A stretch of 64,000 nt of DNA from an uncultured Pelagibacteraceae bacterium (GTDB taxonomy: Bacteria > Pseudomonadota > Alphaproteobacteria > Pelagibacterales > Pelagibacteraceae). Positions 1 to 10,279 of this stretch are shown one piece after another. How positions within the stretch are numbered: the stretch's first letter is position 1; each line of letters starts with the position of its first letter. A model generated the notes under the pieces. That model saw nothing but the letters and a program-made list of their open reading frames with translations, was not told the origin of the DNA and did no database searches. The DNA lies in contig CACMYJ010000002.1 of the NCBI GenBank assembly GCA_902617895.1, forward strand, positions 124,001 to 188,000, in the 5' to 3' direction. The position numbers were made by a program, and so were the translations under genes.

Positions 1-860
1 CAGTTGGTGGAATGGTAGTTCCAGCGTTAATATATGTATTTATAAACCTGGGAGATGGAGAAACATTGAAAGGTTGGGCAATACCTTCAGCTACAGATAT
101 AGCTTTCTCATTAGGTGTATTATCATTATTGGGTAAGAGAGTGCCACTCTCACTAAAAGTTTTTCTAACAGCCTTAGCAATTATAGATGATTTAGGAGCA
201 ATAGTTATAATAGCTCTATTCTATTCTGGTGATTTAAGTATTAAATATTTATCTTTAATGTTGTTAACATTTATTATTCTATTAGTTATTAATAAATTTA
301 AAATAAAAAAATTTCTCCCTTATTTGATAGTTGGAATTTTCCTTTGGGATTTTACTCATAACTCAGGAATTCACGCAACTATAGCTGGTGTATTACTAGC
401 AATGACAATTCCTCACAGAAAAAAAGATAAAGATTTTTCACTTTTGATTAAAGTAGAGCATGCAATAAGTCCTTATGTTGCATTTGGAATAATGCCTATT
501 TTTGCTTTTGCAAATGCTGGCGTGTCTTTAGAGGGTTTATCTTTTTCGTCATTATTAGATAAAGTTCCATTAGGTATTGTTTTAGGGTTATTTGTTGGAA
601 AACAATTAGGCGTTTTTGTTTTTTCATACATATCGATTAAATTAAAAATTGCCCAAATGCCTAGTAATACCAGCTGGTACAATTTTTATGGTGTCGGTGT
701 TTTAACTGGAATTGGTTTTACAATGAGTTTATTTGTTGGAAATTTAGCGTTTGCAGAAAGTATGCAATACATGGATGGTGTAAAAATTGGGGTTCTAACT
801 GGGTCATTATTATCCACTTTATTTGGGTACTTTTTAATACTACTTACACCAAATAAATAA
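1..860 (+). CDS. nhaA: Na+/H+ antiporter NhaA, 5'-truncated by window edge
   Basis: NhaA-like IPSATDIAFSLGVLSLLG and ALAIIDDLGAIVIIA motifs; frame is open to the left edge. Confidence 0.93.
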   Translation, partial: VGGMVVPALIYVFINLGDGETLKGWAIPSATDIAFSLGVLSLLGKRVPLSLKVFLTALAIIDDLGAIVIIALFYSGDLSIKYLSLMLLTFIILLVINKFKIKKFLPYLIVGIFLWDFTHNSGIHATIAGVLLAMTIPHRKKDKDFSLLIKVEHAISPYVAFGIMPIFAFANAGVSLEGLSFSSLLDKVPLGIVLGLFVGKQLGVFVFSYISIKLKIAQMPSNTSWYNFYGVGVLTGIGFTMSLFVGNLAFAESMQYMDGVKIGVLTGSLLSTLFGYFLILLTPNK

Positions 861-868
861 TTAAAATA

Positions 869-1417
869 ATGAAAAATCTTCTAGTAATTGTAGTAACTAT
901 AGCTATGTTTTTTTTTAAAAATTCATCTCATGCTGATTATGAAAAAATCTTTTATGACTTCAAAATAAATAGTATTTCAGGCGACATAATTGATTTAAAT
1001 GACTTTAAAGGTAAACCTGTTTTAGTAGTGAATACTGCTAGTTATTGTGGATTTACAAAACAATATGATGACATGCAAGAGTTATGGGAAAGATATAAAG
1101 ATAAAGGGTTGATTGTGCTTGGCATACCATCAAATTCTTTTAATCAGGAAAAAAAAGTAAATAGTGAAGTAAAAAAATTTTGTGAGGTTAACTTTAATAT
1201 TAACTTTCCGCTTACTGAAATAACTGATGTAAAAGGTGATAATGCACATGAAATATATAAATGGGCCAAAGAAAACTACGGTAAATCTGCTGTACCGAAA
1301 TGGAATTTTTATAAAATTTTAATAAATAAAGAAGGTATAATTGAAGATACATATGCATCTTTAACTAACCCAACATCAAAAAAAATTACAAAAAAAATTG
1401 AAAGTTTATTAGATTAA
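869..1417 (+). CDS. glutathione peroxidase family protein, exported (Cys-type)
   Basis: VLVVNTASYCGFTKQYDDMQELW and GIPSNSFNQE motifs; N-terminal signal-like hydrophobic stretch. Confidence 0.9.
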   Translation: MKNLLVIVVTIAMFFFKNSSHADYEKIFYDFKINSISGDIIDLNDFKGKPVLVVNTASYCGFTKQYDDMQELWERYKDKGLIVLGIPSNSFNQEKKVNSEVKKFCEVNFNINFPLTEITDVKGDNAHEIYKWAKENYGKSAVPKWNFYKILINKEGIIEDTYASLTNPTSKKITKKIESLLD

Positions 1418-2182
1418 TACTGTTAATCCATCATGTGCGGGAATTACATTTTTGGGTAATTTTTTTTTTATTTCATTATAATCGATTTCATTACTTAAAT
1501 TTGTAAGAATTGCTTTCTGAGGTTTAACTTTTCTAATTAATTTTAGCACATCATCTAAATTAAAATGTGTTGGATGATAATTATATCTTAAACAATCAAT
1601 AATAAAATATTTTAAATTTTTTAAATATCTTAAATCTTTACTATCTATATAGTTAACATCAGGTGCATAAGCACATTTTCTATTAATGATATAACAAATA
1701 CTTTTTATTGACCCGTGATGAACCTTTAATGATTTAATAACAATCTTACTATTTTTATCATTTAATATGTGTTTATTCTTTAAAGTTTTTGCATCAAGTA
1801 TTGACGGATAATTTTTGTAATCTTCAAAACAATAACCAAAGGTATTTATAAGACTTCTTTTTGTGATTAAGTCAGCATAAATAGGTATTTTTTTTCTATT
1901 TTTTAATGAGAACACTCTTAATTCATTGATTCCATGTGTTTGATCTGCATGAGCATGTGTATAAAAAACTTTATCAATATTTTTAACTTTATTTGCTAAT
2001 AATTGAGATTTTAGATCTGGAGAAGTATCAATTAGTATGTTTAAATTTTTAGATCTTATTAAAGCTGAACATCTTGTACGTACATTTTTCTTATTATTGG
2101 GATCGCAGTTTCCATAATAACCGTCAATTCTAGGTATACCTAGGGAACTACCACATCCTAGAATGGTAAATTTTAATGTCAT
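1409..2182 (-). CDS. PhnP-like metallo-beta-lactamase fold hydrolase
   Basis: LGCGSSLGIPRIDGYYGNCDP, THAHADQTHG; adjacent to tatD and metG as in other alphaproteobacteria. Confidence 0.8.
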   Translation of the reverse strand: MTLKFTILGCGSSLGIPRIDGYYGNCDPNNKKNVRTRCSALIRSKNLNILIDTSPDLKSQLLANKVKNIDKVFYTHAHADQTHGINELRVFSLKNRKKIPIYADLITKRSLINTFGYCFEDYKNYPSILDAKTLKNKHILNDKNSKIVIKSLKVHHGSIKSICYIINRKCAYAPDVNYIDSKDLRYLKNLKYFIIDCLRYNYHPTHFNLDDVLKLIRKVKPQKAILTNLSNEIDYNEIKKKLPKNVIPAHDGLTVLI

Positions 2183-2949
2183 TTGTTAAAAAATAATCTA
2201 TTAAAATTTTCTGTAGTTATTTTATCAAGTTCTTGGGCTTCAATATTTTTTAACTCTGATAGTTTTTTTAAGGTGTAACGTACAAAAGATGGTTCATTTT
2301 TCTTACCTCTCATTGGCTCGGGTGCTAAAAAGGGACTATCTGTCTCAATTAGTAATCTATCTAAAGGTAATTGTTTAAATGTATCTTGAAGATCATTGCT
2401 ATTTTTAAATGTAATAATGCCACTGGCTGAAAAATAAGAATTTAGCTCCAATAATTTTAAAGCAAATGAAAGAGAGCCTGTGAAACAATGCATCAGAATT
2501 TTTAAATTCTTGTCTGAATTTTTTAATATTTCATAAGTTTCATCTTCAGCATTTCTTGAATGAACAATTAAAGGAAAGTTTAATTCTAATGCAGCATTAA
2601 TATGATTTTTAAAACTTGTAATTTGTTTATCTTTATCACTATTATTGTAATAAAAGTCTAAACCTGTCTCTCCGACTCCAATAATTTTACTATTTGATTT
2701 AATTTTACTTATTATTTCATCTTTAGAAACTTGATCAGTGTTTGTTTCATGGGGGTGTATCCCAAAAGTTCCAAATATCATTTCATCTTTATTAACAATA
2801 TCCAAAATTTTTGGGAAACCACTTAACGTTGTAGAAATTGTTAATACTTTATTAATTCCTTCTTTTTTGCATCTTGATAAAACATCTTGAATATTTCGGG
2901 CTAAAGGTTCGTGATCTAGGTGGCAGTGTGAATCAATCATTTTTTTCAA
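2179..2949 (-). CDS. tatD: TatD family metal-dependent hydrolase
   Basis: MIDSHCHLDHEPL, GVGETGLDFYY, HSRNAEDE, ETDSPFLAPEPMRGKKNEPSFV. Confidence 0.93.
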   Translation of the reverse strand: MKKMIDSHCHLDHEPLARNIQDVLSRCKKEGINKVLTISTTLSGFPKILDIVNKDEMIFGTFGIHPHETNTDQVSKDEIISKIKSNSKIIGVGETGLDFYYNNSDKDKQITSFKNHINAALELNFPLIVHSRNAEDETYEILKNSDKNLKILMHCFTGSLSFALKLLELNSYFSASGIITFKNSNDLQDTFKQLPLDRLLIETDSPFLAPEPMRGKKNEPSFVRYTLKKLSELKNIEAQELDKITTENFNRLFFNK

Positions 2950-4471
2950 TCTTTTTAAATAAGATATCTAATTTACTCAATTTGAGACCTTTTTTAAGAT
3001 AATTGTTTTCTTTTATAGTTACAAAATTAATTTTTTCTTCTTTTATACCAAATATACCTAAAACTTTTAGAGATGATGATGGTATAATAGGATAAAGTAA
3101 TATGGTTACTTTTCTTATTAATTCCAAAGAAACATAAATAATTGTATTCATTCTTAATTTATCATTCTTTTTTTTCCAAGGTTCTTGATCATTAAAATAC
3201 TTATTTGCTGAAAATAGCTGCTCAACAATAAAATTTATGTATGAATTTACATCTTGATTATCTGAATACTTTACTAAATCATCATAATATTTAGAGTATT
3301 GATCTAAAATAATCTTATCATCCTCTGTTAGATTATCTACTTCAGGAACTTCCAAATTAGCATTCTTATCACAAAATGCCAAAACTCTTTGACACAAATT
3401 TCCATAATTATTGGCTAAATCACTGTTAATACAAGACTCTAATTTTTCTTGTGAGATATTTCCATCATTACCAAATGAAACTTCCTTGATTAAATAGTAT
3501 CTTAAAGGGTCCAGACCATAATTTTCTATAATCTCAAGTGGGTCTAAAATGTTACCTTTGGATTTAGACATTTTTTCATCACCAGAAAGTATCCATCCAT
3601 GACCGAATACTCTTTTTGGAGGTTCTATATCAGCAGCCAGCAAGAAAGCTGGCCAATAAATAGCATGAAATCTTAATATATCTTTTCCAATTAGATGTAG
3701 ATCTGCAGGCCAAAAAGATTTGTATAAATCATCGTTATCATTTGGGTAATTTAAGGCACTTAGATAATTTGTTAAAGCATCCAACCAAACATAAATAACA
3801 TGGTCTCTATTAGATGGAACTTTTATACCCCAATTAAAAGATTTTCTACTTACAGATAAATCTTTTAATCCTGATTTAACAAAACTGATAACTTCATTTT
3901 TTCTTGTTTCAGGTAGTATAAAATTTGGATTTTTGTTATAAAACTCAATTAATCTATCTTGCCAATTTGATAATTTGAAAAAATAAGACTCTTCTTCTAC
4001 CCACTCTACTTTAGAACCTGAACTAATTGATTTTTTTGTACCGTCTAAGTCTTCAATTTCATTTTCTGTGTAAAATGCTTCATCTGATACTGAATACCAA
4101 CCAGAGTATTTGGATAAGTAAATTTCACCTTTTTTTTCTAAAATATTCCAAAGATTCTCAACGGATTTAGAATGTCTTTTCTCAGTAGTTCTTATGAAAT
4201 CATTATTAGATAAATTTAATGTATCAGATAAATCTCTAAAGGTTTTACTAATTTCATCACAAAATAATAAAGGATCCATTTTTTTTTCTTCTGCAGCTCG
4301 TTGTATTTTTTGTCCATGCTCATCTGTTCCCGTTAAAAAATAAACTTTAAAACCCTGTATTCTTTTTAATCTTGCAAAAAAATCAGCAATAATACTTGAA
4401 TAAGCATGGCCCATATGCGGTTTTGCAGATGGATAATAAATTGGTGTTGTAATGTAGTAATTTTTATTCAC
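2933..4471 (-). CDS. metG: methionyl-tRNA synthetase
   Basis: TTPIYYPSAKPHMGHAYSSIIADFFAR and KMSKSKGN motifs. Confidence 0.97.
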   Translation of the reverse strand: MNKNYYITTPIYYPSAKPHMGHAYSSIIADFFARLKRIQGFKVYFLTGTDEHGQKIQRAAEEKKMDPLLFCDEISKTFRDLSDTLNLSNNDFIRTTEKRHSKSVENLWNILEKKGEIYLSKYSGWYSVSDEAFYTENEIEDLDGTKKSISSGSKVEWVEEESYFFKLSNWQDRLIEFYNKNPNFILPETRKNEVISFVKSGLKDLSVSRKSFNWGIKVPSNRDHVIYVWLDALTNYLSALNYPNDNDDLYKSFWPADLHLIGKDILRFHAIYWPAFLLAADIEPPKRVFGHGWILSGDEKMSKSKGNILDPLEIIENYGLDPLRYYLIKEVSFGNDGNISQEKLESCINSDLANNYGNLCQRVLAFCDKNANLEVPEVDNLTEDDKIILDQYSKYYDDLVKYSDNQDVNSYINFIVEQLFSANKYFNDQEPWKKKNDKLRMNTIIYVSLELIRKVTILLYPIIPSSSLKVLGIFGIKEEKINFVTIKENNYLKKGLKLSKLDILFKKIEKND

Positions 4472-5384
4472 TTAATAATTTATCATTAAATTCTAGAAAA
4501 AAAGACTCAAAATCTAAGTTATATTTTTTAACAAAAGAAAGTTTTAGATAAAAATATTTTTTTATTTTAAATGAAATTTTCTTAGATATGTTTATATTTT
4601 TATAGAAAAAAAGTTCAATAAATAAATTTAAATATTCCTTTATAAAATCATTTGATGTGTATGATTTATTTTTTATTATATAGGACAATAGATCCTCTAT
4701 AGAGTTATCTTTAATTGATAAATCATTACTTTCTAAAAAGTTTACTAATGATATTAAAAAAGATGGAGAGTTATAATAGTTAACAAAATCTAAATTAATA
4801 TCCTTATATATATCATTATTAAAGTGGTAATTTACAATCTCTATTACTTCTTGATTTAGTAAATTTAATTTAAATTCTTGACATCTTGATTTAAGAGTTT
4901 CCAAAGTTTTAAATTCTGAATTATTGATTAAAATAAAGTATATTTTGTTATTTGGTTCTTCAATTGATTTTAATAAAGCATTAGCAGAGTTAATTCCTAA
5001 TAGATTAATATTTTCAATAATTATAAACCTTCTGCCGTTATTGAAAGAAGTTTGATTAGTAAATTGAGTCATATCTCGAATTTGATCTATATCAATTATT
5101 TTTTTATCGTTTTTTTTATAAATCCTGAGAACATTTGGATGTGAGTTAGAGGATATAAGTTTAGATATATCATTACTCAAATTATATTCATAATTTTTTA
5201 AATTATAAGATAGTTTGCTATCTTTTAAATAAAAATAATTTAAAAAGTGATTTACAAATAGTTTTTTTCCAATTCCTTTTGGACCATTTAATAAAATTTT
5301 ATTGGGAAATTTTTGTATCTGATCAAGATAAATAAATTCATTAAAAAGAGACTTATGACCAATTATTTTACTTATCTCACTCAT
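4464..5384 (-). CDS. holB: DNA polymerase III delta' subunit
   Basis: P-loop GPKGIGKK, SANALLKSIEEPN, position between tmk and metG. Confidence 0.88.
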   Translation of the reverse strand: MSEISKIIGHKSLFNEFIYLDQIQKFPNKILLNGPKGIGKKLFVNHFLNYFYLKDSKLSYNLKNYEYNLSNDISKLISSNSHPNVLRIYKKNDKKIIDIDQIRDMTQFTNQTSFNNGRRFIIIENINLLGINSANALLKSIEEPNNKIYFILINNSEFKTLETLKSRCQEFKLNLLNQEVIEIVNYHFNNDIYKDINLDFVNYYNSPSFLISLVNFLESNDLSIKDNSIEDLLSYIIKNKSYTSNDFIKEYLNLFIELFFYKNINISKKISFKIKKYFYLKLSFVKKYNLDFESFFLEFNDKLLSE

Positions 5385-6008
5385 TTACTTTAAAATTTTC
5401 TTAATTTTATCAATTAATTTATTTTCAATTATTTTTATATTATCTTTATTTGTATCTAAGATTAGATATTTAGACTTATTTTTATTAGCAATTTTTAAAA
5501 AACCTCTTTGAACTTTATTATAAAAATTATAATCAAAATTATCGTATTTATTTTTATTTTTTCTCAACTTTAGTCTATTCAGCATATTTTTTTTATTTAC
5601 AATACTTAAGAAAGTAAAGTTTGGTCTTAGATTGCCTAATAAAAAATTGTTCATTTTTAAAATTAAATTTTTATCTAGTTTCATTCCATAATGCTGATAA
5701 GCTAATGTTGAGTCTATAAATCTGTCAATTAATATAACTTTTTTTTTATAATTTTCTTTTAGAATTTTATCTATATTTTCTGATCTAGAAGCCATTAGCA
5801 AAAATAAATCTGTTTTATTGCTTAATGCTGATTTTTTATTCAGCATTAAAGATCTTAATTTCTCAGATAGATTTGTGCCGCCCGGTTCTCTAAAGGATAA
5901 ATATTTAATTTTGTTTGTTTTTAAATATTTAATCACTTTTTTTAAGCTAGTGGATTTTCCTGAAGCCTCTATACCTTCAAATACTATTATGGGATATTTA
6001 GACATCAC
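5385..6008 (-). CDS. tmk: thymidylate kinase
   Basis: FEGIEASGKST, REPGGTNLSEKLR, DRFIDSTLAYQ. Confidence 0.95.
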   Translation of the reverse strand: MMSKYPIIVFEGIEASGKSTSLKKVIKYLKTNKIKYLSFREPGGTNLSEKLRSLMLNKKSALSNKTDLFLLMASRSENIDKILKENYKKKVILIDRFIDSTLAYQHYGMKLDKNLILKMNNFLLGNLRPNFTFLSIVNKKNMLNRLKLRKNKNKYDNFDYNFYNKVQRGFLKIANKNKSKYLILDTNKDNIKIIENKLIDKIKKILK

Positions 6009-7152
6009 CCCAGATTAAGAAATTTATAGAGGAAATAAATCTAGAGAAAATATTTTGTCTTTTTACATCTTCAAAGGCTAATAGATCGTATTCTCCTATC
6101 TCGTTGTCTTTATATAATATTTTAACTTTACCTATTATTTCATTTTTTAATATTGGAGCTTTTATGGGTCCTTTATAATTAACTAATACTTTTAAATATT
6201 TTTTTTTTGCTTTGGGAATTGTTTGATATACATCTTCATTTATATACGATTTAATTTTTTTTTGTGTTCCCTGCCAAACATCTAATTCATCAAATATTTC
6301 CTCTTTTTTTGCAATATTGATTGTATCAAAATTTGTCAAACCATATGTTAGTAATTTAAGTGACTCTTTTGATCTTGAATTTTTTGATACAAAACCACTC
6401 CCAACTGCAATTATTCTTCTTTCATTCCTTTTTATAGTCGAGGCTAGTGAATACTTTTCATACGCAAGATATCCGGTTTTAATTCCATCAACTCCAATAT
6501 TTTTATAAAGTAGAGGATTACGATTACCTTGTTTAATTGGATCACCTCCGGTTCTATCCCATGTAAATTCGGTTTCTTTGTAATAGTCATAATAATTTGG
6601 GTAATTCTTTATCAAATAATTTGACATAATTAATATATCTCTAACAGTTGATAAATTATCTGGGGCATTTATTCCTGATGAATTAGAAAAGTTAGTATTT
6701 TCCATACCAATTTCCCTAGCTTTTTCAGTCATCATAATTGCAAACTCTTCCTCTGTTCCAGCAATACCTTCAGCGAGTGCAATACAAGCATCATTACCTG
6801 ACGAAACAATGATTCCTCTTAATAAATTTTCCACAGATATTTCATCTCCAACCATTATAAACATTGAGGAATATCCTGCTTGAGACAATCTCCATGCATT
6901 TTCAGAGACTAAAAACTTATCATCTAAAGATAATTCACCACTTTTAAGTAAATCAAAAGCTATAATCGAAGTCATAATTTTTGTCATAGACGCAGGAAAA
7001 ATTTGTCGGTCGGCATCTTTTTCATACAATATTTTGCCTGACAAATAATCTTGAACAATGGCAGTTCTTGCATTTACATCAAAGTTAGCAAAAACTGGTT
7101 TTATCAAGAATGATAAAATTATTAATGTTAATGACAAATTCTTTATTCTCAT
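5998..7152 (-). CDS. D-alanyl-D-alanine carboxypeptidase (penicillin-binding protein 5/6 family)
   Basis: FPASMTKIMT (SxxK), SSGNDACIA (SxN), DGIKTGY (KTG). Confidence 0.95.
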   Translation of the reverse strand: MRIKNLSLTLIILSFLIKPVFANFDVNARTAIVQDYLSGKILYEKDADRQIFPASMTKIMTSIIAFDLLKSGELSLDDKFLVSENAWRLSQAGYSSMFIMVGDEISVENLLRGIIVSSGNDACIALAEGIAGTEEEFAIMMTEKAREIGMENTNFSNSSGINAPDNLSTVRDILIMSNYLIKNYPNYYDYYKETEFTWDRTGGDPIKQGNRNPLLYKNIGVDGIKTGYLAYEKYSLASTIKRNERRIIAVGSGFVSKNSRSKESLKLLTYGLTNFDTINIAKKEEIFDELDVWQGTQKKIKSYINEDVYQTIPKAKKKYLKVLVNYKGPIKAPILKNEIIGKVKILYKDNEIGEYDLLAFEDVKRQNIFSRFISSINFLIWGDV

Positions 7153-7976
7153 AATTTAATTATTTCAATACTATCAAATTCAAGATTTTCGACGTTTTGA
7201 AATCCTTTCTTTAATTTTTCAAAATCTTTATATGGTCCTTTATAAACTCTAAAATTATTTTGTGACAACTTTTTGATTAAGATATTCTCAATCTTATATT
7301 CTTCAAATAACCTTTTTTTTAACATAACAGCAGAATCTTCAAAATAAAAATCAGCAAATTTAATTATATAATTAAAATTTGTTACAAAATTATTAGTTTT
7401 AGACTCTTTAATTTCAGTTTCTAGACTTATGCTCTGAACCATTATATCATCAACTGGAGCTTTATTAGCAACTTGTTTCTCTTCATCAAATGTTTTTACA
7501 TCATTTGCAACATATAAATTGTTAGAATTGATAGTTTCAATATACACATAAGGTTCATTAGGATTGATCGATAGTTCACTAACAATCCTCTTTGTTATTA
7601 CTGAATTATAAAAAGCAGGCAAATCAGTTTTGTTTTTAACAATAGTCATTAAAGATTTTCCATTAATTATATTAGTTATTCTAACAGGTGTACCAGTAGG
7701 TAGGTTAGGACTTAATATATTTAGTGATGTATTATCTAAATTATTTTCCAAAGAGTTATTTACATCCTCATCATATATCAATGCAAAACCTTTATTAGAA
7801 TAAACAATATTAATTATTTCTTTTTTTTCATTTTTGTCTGATGACAGTTTAATTTTATCTTTTTTAACAACTTTTTTTATATCTACAGGTTTATTTTTAA
7901 TATTTATATTTTTTGAATGATGCTCACAGGCAAATAAAGTTAAAAGTAAAAGATATAAAATATATTTAAATTGCAT
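7149..7976 (-). CDS. RlpA-like lipoprotein with C-terminal SPOR-like domain (divergent)
   Basis: LFACEHH lipobox; GTPVRITNIINGKSLMTIVKN resembles the RlpA DPBB core; C-terminus SPOR-like; between mltB and dacC. Confidence 0.7.
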   Translation of the reverse strand: MQFKYILYLLLLTLFACEHHSKNINIKNKPVDIKKVVKKDKIKLSSDKNEKKEIINIVYSNKGFALIYDEDVNNSLENNLDNTSLNILSPNLPTGTPVRITNIINGKSLMTIVKNKTDLPAFYNSVITKRIVSELSINPNEPYVYIETINSNNLYVANDVKTFDEEKQVANKAPVDDIMVQSISLETEIKESKTNNFVTNFNYIIKFADFYFEDSAVMLKKRLFEEYKIENILIKKLSQNNFRVYKGPYKDFEKLKKGFQNVENLEFDSIEIIKL

Positions 7977-8964
7977 TTTTGAATTTGTTTTTTAGTGTGC
8001 ATACAGCTAATGCAAATCTTAAAGATCTATTCCATTTTAAAATTAATTCATAATTATCAAAAACTAAATAGGCTGGAGTTAATTTTTGTGCATCAGGTAT
8101 AATGTCATAATCAGGGGTCACAATTGCAGCTTTCAAATTATCAAGGTCATTAAGTTTTTCACTATTTTTAATATACTTCTTTAAATAGGAAATTTTATTT
8201 TTATGCTTAATTTGTTTTGCAGATGTATTTAGATATTTATGGGGTGTTTCGTCAACAAGCTCAACTTTGAAAAAACATGGAGCGCTGTTATCCCAGCCTA
8301 TCTTATTTAAGTAATTAGCAGCAGAAGCAAATGAGTCTTCGATACTCTTTAAATTTATAGTTTCATCTTTATTATAATCGATTGCATAGTTTTTAATTGT
8401 AGAAGGCATAAATTGAAAATTACCAAAGGCTCCTGCCCATGAACCTAAGTAATTATTTGGATTTATAATTCCCTTATCAAATAAAATTAAAAGTGTAAGT
8501 AGTTCTGATGTGAAGAATTCACTTCTTCTTTTATCATAACTTAAAGTTGCTAATGATGAGACTATATCCATTTTGCCTAAATAATTACCAAAATTTGTTT
8601 CAATACCCATAAGTGATAAAAGTAAACTCTTATCAACAGAAAATTCTTGAGTAATTTCATCAATTTTTGTTTTGTTAATTTTGTAAATTTTTAAACCAGA
8701 ATTTACTTTTTTATTATTAGCTCTTTTTGAAATATATGTTTTAGTATCTTCATAGAATTCTGGTTGGTATCTATCATATTGTATAACATTTTTTAAAAAA
8801 ATAGATTTATCAACGGTACTTTCGATTATTTTTAAACTCACCCCTTTTTCTAAAGCAATTATTTTAAAATTTTTTTTCCATTCATTGAATTCAGAGTCAT
8901 TTGCATAAGCATTTAAGTTAATTAAAATAAAAAGAAAAAAAACATAAATTTTAATTTTTTTCAT
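7966..8964 (-). CDS. lytic murein transglycosylase (MltB family)
   Basis: LSLMGIETNFGNYLGKMDIVSSLATLSYD, SWAGAFGNFQFMPST. Confidence 0.93.
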   Translation of the reverse strand: MKKIKIYVFFLFILINLNAYANDSEFNEWKKNFKIIALEKGVSLKIIESTVDKSIFLKNVIQYDRYQPEFYEDTKTYISKRANNKKVNSGLKIYKINKTKIDEITQEFSVDKSLLLSLMGIETNFGNYLGKMDIVSSLATLSYDKRRSEFFTSELLTLLILFDKGIINPNNYLGSWAGAFGNFQFMPSTIKNYAIDYNKDETINLKSIEDSFASAANYLNKIGWDNSAPCFFKVELVDETPHKYLNTSAKQIKHKNKISYLKKYIKNSEKLNDLDNLKAAIVTPDYDIIPDAQKLTPAYLVFDNYELILKWNRSLRFALAVCTLKNKFKNAI

Positions 8965-9832
8965 AAATATCTTTCAGATATATAAATACAGCAATCCATA
9001 TTAAAATAAAACTAACTAACTGATTTATATTAAATTGCTCATTATAAATGAAAAAGCCAAGAATAAATTGCAAAGTTGGAGTAATATAAAAAATCATTCC
9101 AGCCGGACCCAGGCCCGCCAATTCAACACCTCTTACATACAAAAAAAGAGGAATCACCGTCATTGGGCCCGCCAACATTAGCAATGGCATCAAAGAAGGA
9201 TTTGATAAACTGAAATCGTTGTAATTATTTATAGTTATAAAATAAAATGCAACTAATACAAAAGGAAGTATATACAAACTTTCTACAAGAAGTCCAGTAT
9301 CAGTTTCTACGTTAATTTTTTTTCTAAATAAATTATAAAAACTCCAACTTAAGGCTACAATTAAACCTACCCATGGAATTGAATTAAAATCTATTATCAA
9401 TAAATAACTGACAGAAATAATTACTATCAAAATCGAAATTTTTCCTTTTTTTGTAATAGGTTCTTTAAAAAAAAAATTGCCTAGAAAAACACTTATGATA
9501 GGCATGATAAAATAACCAAAGCTTGCATCGATTATTTTATCCACGCTAACAGCATAAATCCATACACCCCAATTTATAAAAATTAAAAAACCAGAAACAA
9601 ATAGAATAAATAATTTCTCTTTATCATTAAAAATTTTTTTTAAAATTCTCCATTTAGAAAATAAAAAAGTAGTAATTATTAATACACAAGTTGTCCAAAC
9701 ACTTCTATGTATTAATACTTCTACGTGCCCCGCAAAAGAAATATGTTTGAAGTAAATAACACCGAAAAAACCCCACCAAAAAGAACCAAAGGATGTAAGT
9801 AAAACTCCTTTATTAAAATTTTTATTGTTCAT
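8951..9832 (-). CDS. rarD: EamA/RarD family transporter
   Basis: multi-TM; GSFWWGFFGVIYF, SFGYFIMPIISVFLG typical of RarD. Confidence 0.88.
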   Translation of the reverse strand: MNNKNFNKGVLLTSFGSFWWGFFGVIYFKHISFAGHVEVLIHRSVWTTCVLIITTFLFSKWRILKKIFNDKEKLFILFVSGFLIFINWGVWIYAVSVDKIIDASFGYFIMPIISVFLGNFFFKEPITKKGKISILIVIISVSYLLIIDFNSIPWVGLIVALSWSFYNLFRKKINVETDTGLLVESLYILPFVLVAFYFITINNYNDFSLSNPSLMPLLMLAGPMTVIPLFLYVRGVELAGLGPAGMIFYITPTLQFILGFFIYNEQFNINQLVSFILIWIAVFIYLKDIYEKN

Positions 9833-9916
9833 TTTTAAATATCTGAATATTTTGACTTAATACTTAAGTCATTTTATTGTTGAAATATATATTAATAATA
9901 ATAAAACCTTGCACAC

Positions 9917-10006
9917 GGAGAGATGGCTGAGCGGTTGAAAGCATCGGTCTTGAAAACCGACAAAGGGGCAACTCTTTCCTGGGTTCGAATCCCAGTCTCT
10001 CCGCCA
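9917..10006 (+). tRNA. tRNA-Ser(UGA)
   Basis: cloverleaf with long variable arm, anticodon loop CTTGAAA, GGTTCGAATCC T-arm, encoded CCA. Confidence 0.97.
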
Positions 10007-10007
10007 T

Positions 10008-10253
10008 TCATTTAAAATCAATCAACATCTTTAATATTTGATTATTTTTAAATATCATTTTCTTCTTTGAAATTTTAATAATGTCTTCATCACTCATATT
10101 AACTAATTTATCTAGATCAACTAAATCATCAAATGATAATGAATCAATAATAGATTTTACAAAACTACTGACAAATATATCCATTTCTTTTGTACCTCGA
10201 TATTGAGATCTATAAATAATCTTATTAATTAAATTTTGTTTGTTTGAATTCAT
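10008..10253 (-). CDS. sdhE: succinate dehydrogenase assembly factor 2 family (SdhE)
   Basis: YRSQYRGTKEMDIFVSSFV matches the SdhE RGxxE motif; divergent from recG. Confidence 0.85.
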   Translation of the reverse strand: MNSNKQNLINKIIYRSQYRGTKEMDIFVSSFVKSIIDSLSFDDLVDLDKLVNMSDEDIIKISKKKMIFKNNQILKMLIDFK

Positions 10254-10279
10254 TCTTTATAAACATATATATATATTTA

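Noticed and set aside
10263-10276. Short AT dinucleotide repeat before recG
   Set aside because: Expected by chance in a very AT-rich genome; too short to be informative.
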